DNA of 64,000 nt from Streptomyces sp. L-9-10. GTDB taxonomy: Bacteria; Actinomycetota; Actinomycetes; Streptomycetales; Streptomycetaceae. Each line of letters opens with the position of its first letter. Position 1 is the stretch's first letter. The DNA lies in assembly GCF_004151105.1 (NCBI RefSeq), contig NZ_PHRF01000162.1, positions 265,488-329,487 on the forward strand, read 5' to 3'. A program made the position numbers and the translations under genes. A model generated the notes under the pieces. It was given only the letters and a program-made list of their open reading frames with translations, was not told where the DNA came from and did not search any database. This document shows positions 1-8,958 of this stretch, one piece after another.

Positions 1-48
1 TCGGTTTGTAGGAAGCCCGTGAGGGCCTGTATCGTTCAGTCCGTTCCC

Positions 49-120
49 GGGCGATTAGCTCAGTGGGAGAGCGCTTCGTTCACACCGAAGAGGTCACTGG
101 TTCGAACCCAGTATCGCCCA
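49..120 (+). tRNA. tRNA-Val (anticodon CAC)
   Basis: A complete cloverleaf can be drawn. The acceptor arms are GGGCGAT (49-55) and ATCGCCC (113-119) with discriminator A120. The D arm follows TTAGCTC, and the anticodon stem CTTCG/CGAAG encloses the 7-nt loop TTCACAC, giving anticodon CAC, which reads GUG valine codons. The T arm is CTGG-TTCGAAC-CCAG. The 3' CCA is not encoded, because CCG follows the discriminator, so it would be added by tRNA nucleotidyltransferase. A strong hairpin terminator starts six bases downstream. GUG is a heavily used valine codon in high-GC genomes. Confidence 0.96.
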
Positions 121-126
121 CCGGGA

Positions 127-157
127 AAGGCCGGTCCGTCGATGACGGACCGGCCTT
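127..157 (+). terminator. Hairpin terminator after tRNA-Val
   Basis: Perfect 14-bp inverted repeat, AAGGCCGGTCCGTC (127-140) and GACGGACCGGCCTT (144-157), with a GAT loop. There is no long U tract, as is usual in actinomycetes. It also lies 37 nt past the stop codon of the converging exonuclease-like gene and could end both transcripts. Confidence 0.8.
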
Positions 158-193
158 CGCGCGTTCCGCCCCCTTGCGTCACGGCCCCCCGGA

Positions 194-928
194 TCAGGCC
201 GCCTCCGCGGGCAGTTCGGGCCGCAGGGGCCAGGCCGGATCCGCCGCATCCTCGCCGCCGCGCGAGAACCACGTCTGCTGCCCCCGGATCTGCGCCGCGT
301 GCCAGACGGCCTGGAGCGTGTGCAACTCGGTGGCGCTCAGCCGCTCCATCCGCGCGGAGAAGCGCCGTCCGACCGCGCGCACGACGTCGAGCGCCGCCTG
401 CGCGGCCAGTTCGCCGCCGGTCGCGTCCCGCACCCCGTCCAGCTCGATCTCGTAATGGGCGCAGAGATCGGCGAGCGTACGGCCGCCCTTGCGGTACCGG
501 TCCAGATGGTTGTCGAGGACCAAGGGGTCCAGCACGCACAGCGGCACGTTCCGCAGACACTCGGCGAGCGACGAGGCGCGGTGGCGGCGCAGCTCGCGGT
601 CGAGGACCGTCAGATCGAACGGCGCGTCCATCACCACGAGCGGCCGGCCCGCCGCGCACTGCCCGGCCAGCGCCCGCGCCATCTCCTCCACCGCCGGAGC
701 CGGCCAGCGGCCGTTGCGGTGCAGGAAGTCGTCCGTGAGCCCGTGCACCTCGGTGGCGGCCGCGGGCACGGGCACACCGGGATCGATCAGCCAGCGCGTC
801 ACCCGCGGCTGGGTGCCCGCCATGTCCTGGACGACCAGCGCGGCCGAAACGATCCGGTCCTCCTCGGCGTCCACCCCCGTCGTCTCGGTGTCGAATGCGG
901 CCAGCGGCCCTTCGTACCAACACGTCAT
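194..928 (-). CDS. DnaQ-fold 3'-5' exonuclease-like protein, motif III degenerate
   Basis: 244 residues with the DEDD exonuclease fold (RNase H-like, as in DNA polymerase III epsilon). Exo I is clear at residues 12-18 (FDTETTG, Asp13 and Glu15). Exo II is seen near residues 101-110 (DAPFDLTVLD, Asp105). Exo III is abnormal: homologous actinobacterial proteins known to me have a His-Asp-Ala-Thr-x-Asp pattern, but here residues 167-172 read RDATGG, so both the general-base His and the last metal-binding Asp are replaced. ATG at 928 follows a GAGGAG site by 7 nt. Family membership is clear; nuclease activity is doubtful. It converges on tRNA-Val and is divergent from thrS. Confidence 0.85.
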   Translation of the reverse strand: MTCWYEGPLAAFDTETTGVDAEEDRIVSAALVVQDMAGTQPRVTRWLIDPGVPVPAAATEVHGLTDDFLHRNGRWPAPAVEEMARALAGQCAAGRPLVVMDAPFDLTVLDRELRRHRASSLAECLRNVPLCVLDPLVLDNHLDRYRKGGRTLADLCAHYEIELDGVRDATGGELAAQAALDVVRAVGRRFSARMERLSATELHTLQAVWHAAQIRGQQTWFSRGGEDAADPAWPLRPELPAEAA

Positions 929-1191
929 TCCCGAACTCCTCGCGCATGAGCGGCAGATGTTCCAGCTCTGCCCGAAAAGGGGATACCCGGACAGGTCGTT
1001 CGGTACGCGCCGTGTCCGGTGGGCGCCTTACGGTGACCGGACGGGATGCCGGGCGGAATGAGAGGGGGCCGGTACCGCGCTGTTCCGCCTGTGTCCCGGC
1101 TAACCGTTTCGCGCGCGGCCCTCCGGGCTCGGTACGATTCAGAACGCGCAGCGACCGCTGTCGCGCCTCGCGAGTACAGCAGGAGAGACCG

Positions 1192-3168
1192 GTGTCAGAC
1201 GTCCGTGTGATCATCCAACGCGATTCCGAGCGGGAAGAGCGCGTGGTGACGACGGGCACTACGGCGGCCGAGCTCTTTCCCGGTGAGCGCACCGTGATCG
1301 CCGCGCGTGTGGGCGGCGAGCTGAAGGACCTCGCGTACGAGATCGGCGAGGGCGAGGTCGTCGAGCCCGTCGAGATCTCCTCCGAGGACGGCCTCGCCAT
1401 CCTGCGCCACTCCACCGCGCATGTCATGGCGCAGGCCGTACAGGAGCTGCACCCCGAGGCCAAGCTGGGCATCGGCCCGCCGGTCAAGGACGGCTTCTAC
1501 TACGACTTCGACGTGGCGACCCCATTCACCCCCGATGACCTCAAGGCCATCGAGAAGAAGATGCAGGAGATCCAGAAGCGCGGCCAGCGCTTCTCGCGCC
1601 GCGTCGTCACCGACGAGGCGGCCCGCGAGGAGCTGGCGGCCGAGCCGTACAAGCTGGAGCTCATCGGCATCAAGGGCGCCGCGTCCACCGACGACGGCGC
1701 GGATGTCGAGGTGGGCGGCGGCGAGCTGACCATCTACGACAACCTGGACGCCAAGACCGGCGAGCTGTGCTGGAAGGACCTCTGCCGCGGCCCCCACCTG
1801 CCCACCACCCGCAACATCCCGGCGTTCAAGCTGATGCGGAACGCCGCCGCGTACTGGCGGGGCAGCGAGAAGAACCCGATGCTCCAGCGTATCTACGGCA
1901 CCGCGTGGCCGTCGAAGGAAGAGCTGAAGGCGCATCTGGAGTTCCTCGCCGAGGCCGAGAAGCGCGATCACCGCAAGCTCGGCAGCGAGCTCGATCTGTT
2001 CTCCTTCCCCGACGAGGTCGGTTCGGGTCTCGCGGTATTCCACCCCAAGGGCGGTGTCATCCGCCGGGCGATGGAGGACTACTCGCGCCGCCGGCACGAG
2101 GAGGAGGGGTACGAGTTCGTCTACACACCGCACGCCACGAAGGGGAAGCTCTTCGAGAAGTCCGGGCACCTGGACTGGTACGCCGACGGCATGTACCCGC
2201 CCATGCAGCTCGACGAGGGCGTGGACTACTACCTCAAGCCCATGAACTGCCCGATGCACAACCTGGTCTTCGACGCGCGGGGCCGCTCCTACCGTGAGCT
2301 GCCGCTGCGGCTGTTCGAGTTCGGGACGGTCTACCGGTACGAGAAGTCGGGCGTCGTGCACGGGCTGACCCGGGCCCGCGGCTTCACCCAGGACGACGCG
2401 CACATCTACTGCACCAAGGAGCAGATGGCGGACGAGCTGGACTCGACGCTCACCTTCGTGCTGAACCTGCTGCGCGACTACGGACTGACCGACTTCTATC
2501 TGGAGCTGTCCACCAAGGACCCGGAGAAGTTCGTCGGTACGGACGAGGCGTGGGAAGAGGCCACCGAAGTCCTGCGCGCGGTGGCCGAGAAGCAGGGGCT
2601 GCCGCTGACCCCCGACCCGGGCGGCGCCGCGTTCTACGGTCCGAAGATCTCGGTGCAGGCGCGGGACGCCATCGGCCGTACGTGGCAGATGTCGACCGTG
2701 CAGCTGGACTTCAATCTGCCGGAGCGCTTCAACCTGGAGTACACCTCGCCGGACGGGTCCAAGCAGCGTCCCGTCATGATCCACCGCGCGCTGTTCGGGT
2801 CCATCGAGCGCTTCTTCGCGGTGCTCCTGGAGCACTACGCGGGCGCGTTCCCGGCGTGGCTGGCGCCGGTGCAGGCGACGGGTATCCCGATCGGCGACGC
2901 GCATATCCCGTACCTCCAGGAGTTCGCCAAGGCGGCGCGGGCCAGGGGGCTGCGGGTCGAGGTGGACTCGTCGTCGGACCGTATGCAGAAGAAGATCAGG
3001 AACGCGCAGAAGCAGAAGGTTCCGTTCATGATCATCGCGGGCGACGAGGACATGGCCAACGGCGCCGTCTCCTTCCGGTACCGCGACGGTTCGCAGGAGA
3101 ACGGAATCCCCGTGGACGAGGCCATCGCGAAGATCGCCAAGGTCGTCGACGAGCGCGCCCAGATCTGA
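1192..3168 (+). CDS. thrS: Threonine--tRNA ligase
   Basis: 658 residues; charges tRNA-Thr with threonine in the cytoplasm. Domain order is as expected: TGS (about 1-60), the SAD second additional domain with HSTAHVMAQ near residue 70, the class II catalytic core (motif 2 near FEFGTVYRYEKSGVVHGL, zinc ligand Cys in MNCPMHN), and a C-terminal anticodon-binding domain. GTG at 1192 is chosen because AGGAGAG lies 6-11 nt upstream and the protein then starts at the TGS domain; the open frame reaches further upstream but that part is not protein-like. A TACGAT element at 1133-1138 could be a -10 box. I see no T-box leader. Confidence 0.97.
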   Translation: MSDVRVIIQRDSEREERVVTTGTTAAELFPGERTVIAARVGGELKDLAYEIGEGEVVEPVEISSEDGLAILRHSTAHVMAQAVQELHPEAKLGIGPPVKDGFYYDFDVATPFTPDDLKAIEKKMQEIQKRGQRFSRRVVTDEAAREELAAEPYKLELIGIKGAASTDDGADVEVGGGELTIYDNLDAKTGELCWKDLCRGPHLPTTRNIPAFKLMRNAAAYWRGSEKNPMLQRIYGTAWPSKEELKAHLEFLAEAEKRDHRKLGSELDLFSFPDEVGSGLAVFHPKGGVIRRAMEDYSRRRHEEEGYEFVYTPHATKGKLFEKSGHLDWYADGMYPPMQLDEGVDYYLKPMNCPMHNLVFDARGRSYRELPLRLFEFGTVYRYEKSGVVHGLTRARGFTQDDAHIYCTKEQMADELDSTLTFVLNLLRDYGLTDFYLELSTKDPEKFVGTDEAWEEATEVLRAVAEKQGLPLTPDPGGAAFYGPKISVQARDAIGRTWQMSTVQLDFNLPERFNLEYTSPDGSKQRPVMIHRALFGSIERFFAVLLEHYAGAFPAWLAPVQATGIPIGDAHIPYLQEFAKAARARGLRVEVDSSSDRMQKKIRNAQKQKVPFMIIAGDEDMANGAVSFRYRDGSQENGIPVDEAIAKIAKVVDERAQI

Positions 3169-3220
3169 GGACGAGGTCAGGTCCGCGACCGCGGCCGGTC
3201 CGCGACCGTCGTCGGTCCGA

Positions 3221-3272
3221 GTCCTGACCGGTCAGGACGAAGCCCCCGGGGAGCCGTCGCCTCCCGGGGGCT
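3221..3272. terminator. Bidirectional terminator at convergent thrS / channel ends
   Basis: Two structures lie side by side. GTCCTGACC/GGTCAGGAC (3221-3238) is a perfect 9-bp palindrome containing the channel stop codon. A GC-rich hairpin, AGCCCCCGGGGAG (3241-3253) with CTCCCGGGGGCT (3261-3272), is followed by CTTCC. The second hairpin lies inside the 3' end of the channel coding sequence, so it probably ends thrS transcription from the opposite direction. Confidence 0.6.
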
Positions 3273-3921
3273 CTTCCTTGCCCTCCCTGTCGAAGACCTG
3301 GATCAGCCAGGACGAGAACGAACCGGTCACCGCGCCGAGCAGCGCCAGCCCGCACCCCATCAGGAACACCGCGAACACCCGGCCGAGCGGCGTCACGGGT
3401 GTCACATCGCCGTAGCCGACGGTGGTGATCGCCGAGCAGGCCCACCAGACCGCGTCGCCGAACGTGGTGATCGTGGCCCCCGGCGCGTCGTGCTCCTGCT
3501 GATAGACGGCGAGGGCGGCGGCGAGGCTCAGCAGGACGGACGTGATCCCGGCATACGCCATCACCCGCCCGTAAAGACTGAGCCGGGGACGGTCCCGGCG
3601 CCGCTGGAGCGTCACATAGGTGTTCACGATCCGCAGCGGGCGCAGCAGCGGCAGTACCAGTACGACGGTGTCCAGCCAGTGCGTACGGACGAACCGGAGA
3701 CCCTGGCCGCTGAGCACCAGCCGCACCCCGTAGTCCACCGCGAAGAGCAGCCAGATCAGCAGGGCCAGGCCCAACGCGAGGTCGCGCCAGAACGGGTCGG
3801 GGCTGTGGTCCAGGACCCGTACCGCGTAGCAGGCGAGGAACAGCACCGAGGCCACGAGCAGCGGCAGCTCCGTGCGCCGCTCCCAGCCGAGCTGCCGGTC
3901 GGGCCCATTTCGGACATGCAT
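3232..3921 (-). CDS. Potassium channel family protein
   Basis: 229 residues. The selectivity filter TTVGYGD is present near residue 170, in a pore helix with FGDAVWWACSAI before it and a last membrane helix (LGRVFAVFLMGCGLALLG) after it. Three or four hydrophobic segments precede the pore, so it looks like a voltage-channel-type subunit rather than a two-helix KcsA type; the S4-like segment (RPLRIVNTYVTLQRRR) has scattered arginines. An alternative ATG at 3987 would add 22 residues and abut the HIT gene start. The role of the potassium flux cannot be read from context. It ends against thrS and is divergent from the HIT gene. Confidence 0.88.
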   Translation of the reverse strand: MHVRNGPDRQLGWERRTELPLLVASVLFLACYAVRVLDHSPDPFWRDLALGLALLIWLLFAVDYGVRLVLSGQGLRFVRTHWLDTVVLVLPLLRPLRIVNTYVTLQRRRDRPRLSLYGRVMAYAGITSVLLSLAAALAVYQQEHDAPGATITTFGDAVWWACSAITTVGYGDVTPVTPLGRVFAVFLMGCGLALLGAVTGSFSSWLIQVFDREGKEEPPGGDGSPGASS

Positions 3922-3987
3922 CGCCCCAGCATGGCCGGGGCCCGTCGGGCGCGGGCCCGGCGACACGCTCCGCGGGGCCGAAGTCAT

Positions 3988-4548
3988 ATGCTGCACAGCA
4001 TGACGAGCGAGCCGGAGCAGCAGATCGGAGTGGGGACCCAGGACGCGTTCCAGCGCCTGTGGACGCCCCATCGGATGGCCTACATCCAGGGCGAGAACAA
4101 GCCCACCGGACCGGGCGCCGAGGACGGCTGTCCCTTCTGCTCCATCCCGTCCAAGTCCGACGAGGACGGACTGGTGATCGCGCGCGGCGAGCGGGTGTAC
4201 GCGGTGCTGAACCTCTACCCGTACAACGGCGGGCACCTGATGGTGGTGCCGTTCCGTCATGTCGCCGACTACACGGAGCTGGACGAGGCGGAGACCGCCG
4301 AGCTGGGCCTGTTCACCAAGCGGGCGATGACCGCGCTCCGTACGGCGTCCGGCGCGCACGGCTTCAACATCGGGATGAACCAGGGCGCGGTGGCAGGGGC
4401 CGGGATCGCCGCCCATCTGCACCAGCATGTGGTGCCGCGCTGGGGCGGCGACACCAACTTCATGCCTGTCGTCGGACATACGAAGGTGCTTCCGCAGCTG
4501 CTCGCCGACACCCGGGCGATGCTGGCCGATGCCTGGCCGCGCCCGTAG
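3988..4548 (+). CDS. HIT domain nucleotide-binding hydrolase/transferase
   Basis: 186 residues of the histidine-triad superfamily. The catalytic triad HLHQHVV is at residues 143-149, with the usual downstream RWGGDTNF. CPFC at 48-51 may bind zinc, as in Fhit/Ap4A-hydrolase-like members. Proteins of this branch hydrolyse or phosphorolyse dinucleoside polyphosphates or AMP conjugates; the exact substrate here is unknown. ATG 3988 is used; an in-frame ATG at 4000 is a possible start (182 residues). In Streptomyces this gene sits between thrS and the phosphatidylinositol genes. Confidence 0.9.
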   Translation: MLHSMTSEPEQQIGVGTQDAFQRLWTPHRMAYIQGENKPTGPGAEDGCPFCSIPSKSDEDGLVIARGERVYAVLNLYPYNGGHLMVVPFRHVADYTELDEAETAELGLFTKRAMTALRTASGAHGFNIGMNQGAVAGAGIAAHLHQHVVPRWGGDTNFMPVVGHTKVLPQLLADTRAMLADAWPRP

Positions 4549-4580
4549 GCGCGGTTGCCACGCGTTCGCGGGCGCCGCCG

Positions 4581-6236
4581 CTACGCGTCGTAGGCGTCGG
4601 CCTTCTTCGGCGACAGATCCTGCACCGCGCCGCTCAGCGAGGACGCACGGCCCTTGAAGCGTTCGGTGTCCACGCCGTGCTCCTCCAGCACCCGCAGCGC
4701 GGCGTTGTGCGCCACGCGCAGTACGGGGGTGGCGGCGCGCATCGCGTCGTCTGCCATGAAGCGGTGGCGCCAGGGCTGATCGGCCCAGGCGTGCCGCAGA
4801 CCGAAGGGCTCGGGCAGCGACAGCTTGCCGCCGAGGAAGTCCAGGATCGGCGGATACCAGGTGAACGGCGCACGGACCGCGAGCCGCACCACCTCAGGCG
4901 GATCGATCAGGGGCAGCGTCCGTGAGGTGGTCTCCCAGAACCGGACCGTCTTGGCGACCGTGACGGTCTTGGGCGAGGACTTCGTGGTGAACAGGGAGTG
5001 CACCGGGCCCAGGGCATGGCCGGTGACCTCGATGCGCAGGGTCTCGTGGAGCACGGTGACCGTGATCATCATGGTGATCACCAGCTGGCCGTCCCAGAGG
5101 ACGAACTGCACGCCCAGGTAGTGCCGGTCGCCGCTGCCGAACTGCTGGTGGTTGCAGATCCGCTGTATCTCGTGGGGCTTGACCTGGAACGCCTCCACGT
5201 CCTGGCCCTCACGCCGGGACACCGAACCCGCGCCCTCGCCGACCGGCGACACGATCCAGTGCTTCACGGAAGGCGTCGGAAAACCACCGGAGTTGAGCGG
5301 CCCGCGCTCCAGCAGCTTCATCTGGTCATGGATCGCCCGTATCACGTCATACGCGCGGAACTGGTGGATCTCCTTGCCCGCGTCCCTGGGGACGAGCTCC
5401 TCGGCCAGCTGCCAGCTGCCCCAGCGGGTGCCCATGCCCAATATGCCCTTGGGGCCCGCGTAGAAGACCATGTTGGACCGCTGCTCGGCGGTGAGCTTCT
5501 CCAGGCCCTGGCGGAGCGCCTCGCGGGTGGCGTCGCCCGGGTTCCCCGGCACGGCTTCGGGGATCTTGGCTCCCACCCCGCCGCCCGAGAGGAGATTGTC
5601 CCAGCGGGTGCGCAGATCCTTCGCGGTCATCTCGCAGATCCGCCTGGCGACCAGCCAGCCGATGACGGGCGCGACGATCATGCCGCGCAGATACCAGCCC
5701 AGCACGCCGTTGAACGGCAGCGCGACCAGCACGATCACCGCCAGCGCCGCCACCGCGAACAGCAGGGCGCCGCCCACCATGCCGGCCCGCTTGTCCTTGG
5801 CCCCCGCCAGCGTGCGGCGCAATTGGAACACGCCCAGCCAGAGCAGCAGTCCGGGCAGGAACAGCACCCCGAACACCACGGTCACGGCGGTGAGTTTGGA
5901 GTCACGCTCCTTGCGGATACGCGACGCCGCCAGGGCGTGCTCCACCACGGTCTGCGGCTCCATGCCGAAGGACTGGATCAGCGCGCCACGGCCGCCGCCG
6001 AGCATCCGGAGCTGTACGGCACGGGAGAACGCCTCGCCCAGATTCGGCTCGAAGAGCGAGAACTTGCCCTTCGAGACCGAGGACTTGTGCCACTCGTTGT
6101 CGGCCTTGAGGATCTCCTCGACCGGACTGTCCCGGTACGCGGCCGAGGCGAGGGCATGCGTCGCCGCGGTCTGTCCGTCCGAACCCATGATCGGGACCTG
6201 TGCCCCCGGGCCGAAGTCGAATACGTCGTCCGCCAC
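4581..6236 (-). CDS. Conserved membrane protein of unknown function
   Basis: 551 residues, not recognised. Three hydrophobic segments are visible at about 115-137, 153-175 and 180-200, with a soluble N-terminal part of about 110 residues and a large C-terminal part of about 350 residues. The latter contains an Arg/Trp-rich stretch (GMGTRWGSWQLAEELVP) and no enzyme motif I know. GTG at 6236 is chosen because AAGGGGCG precedes it at good spacing. An upstream ATG would add a tail without protein-like character. It converges with the HIT gene, 32 nt apart, with no obvious terminator between. Confidence 0.82.
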   Translation of the reverse strand: MADDVFDFGPGAQVPIMGSDGQTAATHALASAAYRDSPVEEILKADNEWHKSSVSKGKFSLFEPNLGEAFSRAVQLRMLGGGRGALIQSFGMEPQTVVEHALAASRIRKERDSKLTAVTVVFGVLFLPGLLLWLGVFQLRRTLAGAKDKRAGMVGGALLFAVAALAVIVLVALPFNGVLGWYLRGMIVAPVIGWLVARRICEMTAKDLRTRWDNLLSGGGVGAKIPEAVPGNPGDATREALRQGLEKLTAEQRSNMVFYAGPKGILGMGTRWGSWQLAEELVPRDAGKEIHQFRAYDVIRAIHDQMKLLERGPLNSGGFPTPSVKHWIVSPVGEGAGSVSRREGQDVEAFQVKPHEIQRICNHQQFGSGDRHYLGVQFVLWDGQLVITMMITVTVLHETLRIEVTGHALGPVHSLFTTKSSPKTVTVAKTVRFWETTSRTLPLIDPPEVVRLAVRAPFTWYPPILDFLGGKLSLPEPFGLRHAWADQPWRHRFMADDAMRAATPVLRVAHNAALRVLEEHGVDTERFKGRASSLSGAVQDLSPKKADAYDA

Positions 6237-6464
6237 TGACGCCCCTTCGCCACAAGGTTCCGCTGCCGCGGCCGGCCACCCGGCGCGCGTGCCCCGCACA
6301 CCTGCTGGAGCTGGGCACCACAGCGTAACCGGGCCGTGCCCTCCGCGTCAGGAGACCTGGCGCTCTTTCGCCACACGCGGCACCCGAAAGCCTGGAACGG
6401 GACAACTCTCCGGCCCCGGAACGGATTTACCGGACAGGGCTCGGACCCCGCACCGGAACGGATG

Positions 6465-8672
6465 TCAGACCCCTGCCCCCTCCCGCTCGCGCAGCCGGTC
6501 CGCGACCGCGGGCGGCATGGGCTCGTGGCGCGCGTACGCCCGGCTGAAGCGGCCGGTGCCGTGCGAGACCGACCGCAGGTCCACCGCGTACCGCCCGATC
6601 TCCAGCTCCGGGACCTCGGCCTTCACCAACGTCCTTCCCTGCCCGGCCTGTTCGGTGCCGACCACCCGGCCGCGCCGGCCGGACAGATCGCTCATCACCT
6701 GCCCCACGTACTCGTCGGGCACCAGGACCGCCAACTCCGCGACCGGCTCCAGCAGATGGATGGACGCGTCGCCCGCGGCCTCGCGCAGCGCCAGGGCGCC
6801 CGCCGTCTGGAACGCGGCGTCGGAGGAGTCCACCGAGTGGGCCTTGCCGTCCAGCAGCGTGATCCGGATGTCGACGAGCGGATGCCCCGCCGCGACACCC
6901 CGCGCCGCCTGGAGCCGTACGCCCTTCTCGACGGAGGGGATGAACTGCCGCGGCACCGCGCCGCCCACGACCTTGTCGACGAACTCGATCCCGGACCCGG
7001 GAGGCAGCGGATCCACCTCGATCTCACAGATCGCGAACTGGCCGTGGCCGCCGGACTGCTTCACATGGCGGCCGCGCCCCGCGGAGCTCTCGCCGAAGGT
7101 CTCCCGCAGCGCGACCCGGTACGGTACGGCGTCCACCTGCACCCCGTACCTGCTGCGCAGCCGGTCCAGCGCGACCTCCCGATGGGCCTCGCCCAGGCAC
7201 CAGAGGACCACCTGATGGGTGTCCTGGTTCTGTTCGAGCCGCATCGTCGGGTCCTCCGCGACCAACCGCGCGAGCCCCTGGGACAGCTTCTCCTCGTCGG
7301 CCTTGCTGTGCGCCTCGACGGCCAGCGGCAGCAGCGGATCGGGCATGACCCAGGGCTCCACCAGAAGCGGATCGTCCTTGGCGGACAGCGTGTCGCCCGT
7401 CTCGGCGCTGGACAGCTTCCCGACACAGGCCAGATCACCGGCGACGCAGTGGGCCAGCACGTGCTGCTGCTTGCCGAAGGGGGAGGACAGGGCGCCGATC
7501 CGCTCGTCGACGTCGTGATCCTCGTGCCCCCGGTCGGTCAGCCCGTGGCCCGAGACATGGACCGTCTCGTCCGGCCGCAGGGTGCCGGAGAAGACCCGTA
7601 CGAGAGAGATCCTGCCGACGTACGGATCCGAGGCGGTCTTGACCACCTCCGCCACCAGCGGTCCCCGCGGGTCGCAGCGGATGTCCGGACGCGGGGCGCC
7701 CCGCAGGGTCGTCACGACGGGGGCCGGCCGCTCCAGCGGGGTCGGGAAGCCGCCGACGATCAGGTCCAGCATCTCGACCGTACCCAGGCCCTGCCGGGCG
7801 CCGGGCGGCGCGGGAGCCGCCGCGAGCACCGGATGGAAGACACCGCGCGCCACGGCCTTCTCCAGATCCTCGATCAGCGTGGTGACATCGATCTCCGCGC
7901 CGCCGAGGTAGCGGTCCATGAGGGTCTCGTCCTCGCTCTCCGCGATGATCCCCTCGATCAGCCGGTCGCGGGCCTCCTCGATCCGCGGCAGCTCGTCGGG
8001 ACCGGGCGGATTCTCCCGGCGTTCCCCGGAGGCGTAGTCGGAGATCTTCCGCGACAGCAGCCCCACGAGCCCGGTGGCCGGAGCGTGTCCGTCGGGGCCC
8101 TCCGCTCCCCGCACCGGGAGATAGAGCGGCAGCACGGCGTCCGGATCGTCCCCGCCGAAGATCCGCGCGCAGATCCGGGTCATCTCGTCGAAGCCGGTGC
8201 GCGCCGTGTCCAGATGCGTGACGACGATCGCGCGCGGCATCCCGACCGCCGCGCACTCGTCCCAGACCGTACGGGTCGCACCCGCCACGGCCTCCGCCTC
8301 CTGGGCGGCCGACACAACGAAAAGGGCCGCGTCCGCGGCCCGCAGACCGGCCCTCAGCTCCCCGACGAAATCCGCGTAGCCGGGGGTGTCCAGCAGATTG
8401 ATCTTGCACCCGCCCCATTCCAGGGGCACGAGAGAAAGCTGTACGGAACGCTGCTGGCGGTGCTCGATCTCGTCGTAGTCCGAGACCGTCGCGCCGTCCT
8501 CGACCCGTCCCGCCCGGTTCACCGCTCCGGCGGTGAGCGCCAGAGCCTCGACCAGCGTGGTCTTTCCCGAACCGCTGTGGCCCACCAGCACCACGTTCCG
8601 TACGGACGCGGGCCGGTCGGCCGTCGGCGCCCTTCCGGCGGCCCCGGGGTGTATACGCGCCTTGTCGCCCAT
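6465..8672 (-). CDS. Elongation factor G-like protein (EF-G2 type)
   Basis: 735 residues with the full EF-G architecture: GTPase domain, domain II, and domains III-V. The GTPase motifs are atypical: G1 is GHSGSGKT (31-38) instead of AHIDAGKT, G3 is DTPGY (95-99) instead of DTPGH, and G4 is THLD (152-155) instead of NKMD. The histidine of DTPGH that activates GTP hydrolysis on the ribosome is therefore Tyr. This is a second EF-G type distinct from the fusA product; whether it translocates, recycles ribosomes or does something else is unknown. ATG 8672 follows GGGAGG by about 8 nt; an upstream ATG at 8696 has no better site. Confidence 0.88.
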   Translation of the reverse strand: MGDKARIHPGAAGRAPTADRPASVRNVVLVGHSGSGKTTLVEALALTAGAVNRAGRVEDGATVSDYDEIEHRQQRSVQLSLVPLEWGGCKINLLDTPGYADFVGELRAGLRAADAALFVVSAAQEAEAVAGATRTVWDECAAVGMPRAIVVTHLDTARTGFDEMTRICARIFGGDDPDAVLPLYLPVRGAEGPDGHAPATGLVGLLSRKISDYASGERRENPPGPDELPRIEEARDRLIEGIIAESEDETLMDRYLGGAEIDVTTLIEDLEKAVARGVFHPVLAAAPAPPGARQGLGTVEMLDLIVGGFPTPLERPAPVVTTLRGAPRPDIRCDPRGPLVAEVVKTASDPYVGRISLVRVFSGTLRPDETVHVSGHGLTDRGHEDHDVDERIGALSSPFGKQQHVLAHCVAGDLACVGKLSSAETGDTLSAKDDPLLVEPWVMPDPLLPLAVEAHSKADEEKLSQGLARLVAEDPTMRLEQNQDTHQVVLWCLGEAHREVALDRLRSRYGVQVDAVPYRVALRETFGESSAGRGRHVKQSGGHGQFAICEIEVDPLPPGSGIEFVDKVVGGAVPRQFIPSVEKGVRLQAARGVAAGHPLVDIRITLLDGKAHSVDSSDAAFQTAGALALREAAGDASIHLLEPVAELAVLVPDEYVGQVMSDLSGRRGRVVGTEQAGQGRTLVKAEVPELEIGRYAVDLRSVSHGTGRFSRAYARHEPMPPAVADRLREREGAGV

Positions 8673-8958
8673 GATCCCTGCCTCCCGGTCGTCCACGTGA
8701 GGGGATGGAGAGAGGAGCGGGCCGGGTGAGCCGCGCGGCAGCTCCGGCGAGGCCCGCGGTGGTCCTTCGAGCTTCGCACCCCGGCCACGGTGCGTCCATA
8801 CGTCGTACGCGGGCGCATGGTGCGGGTGCCCCGGAGTACGGCGCCGGGGTCCTGGCTACGATGGGCCAGGTCCTGTCCGAAGGCCCACGGAGACCCACCG
8901 GACAGGGCCCAGCCGGTGGCCGTCGGGGCCACGCGGCCCACCGAACCTCGGGAAGGCC

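Noticed and set aside
49..157. tRNA-Val as an integration site for a mobile element
   Set aside because: No integrase, no repeat of the tRNA 3' end and only core genes on either side.
1100..1191. T-box leader before thrS
   Set aside because: No T-box sequence or antiterminator structure is visible, and thrS in Streptomyces is not known to me to have one.
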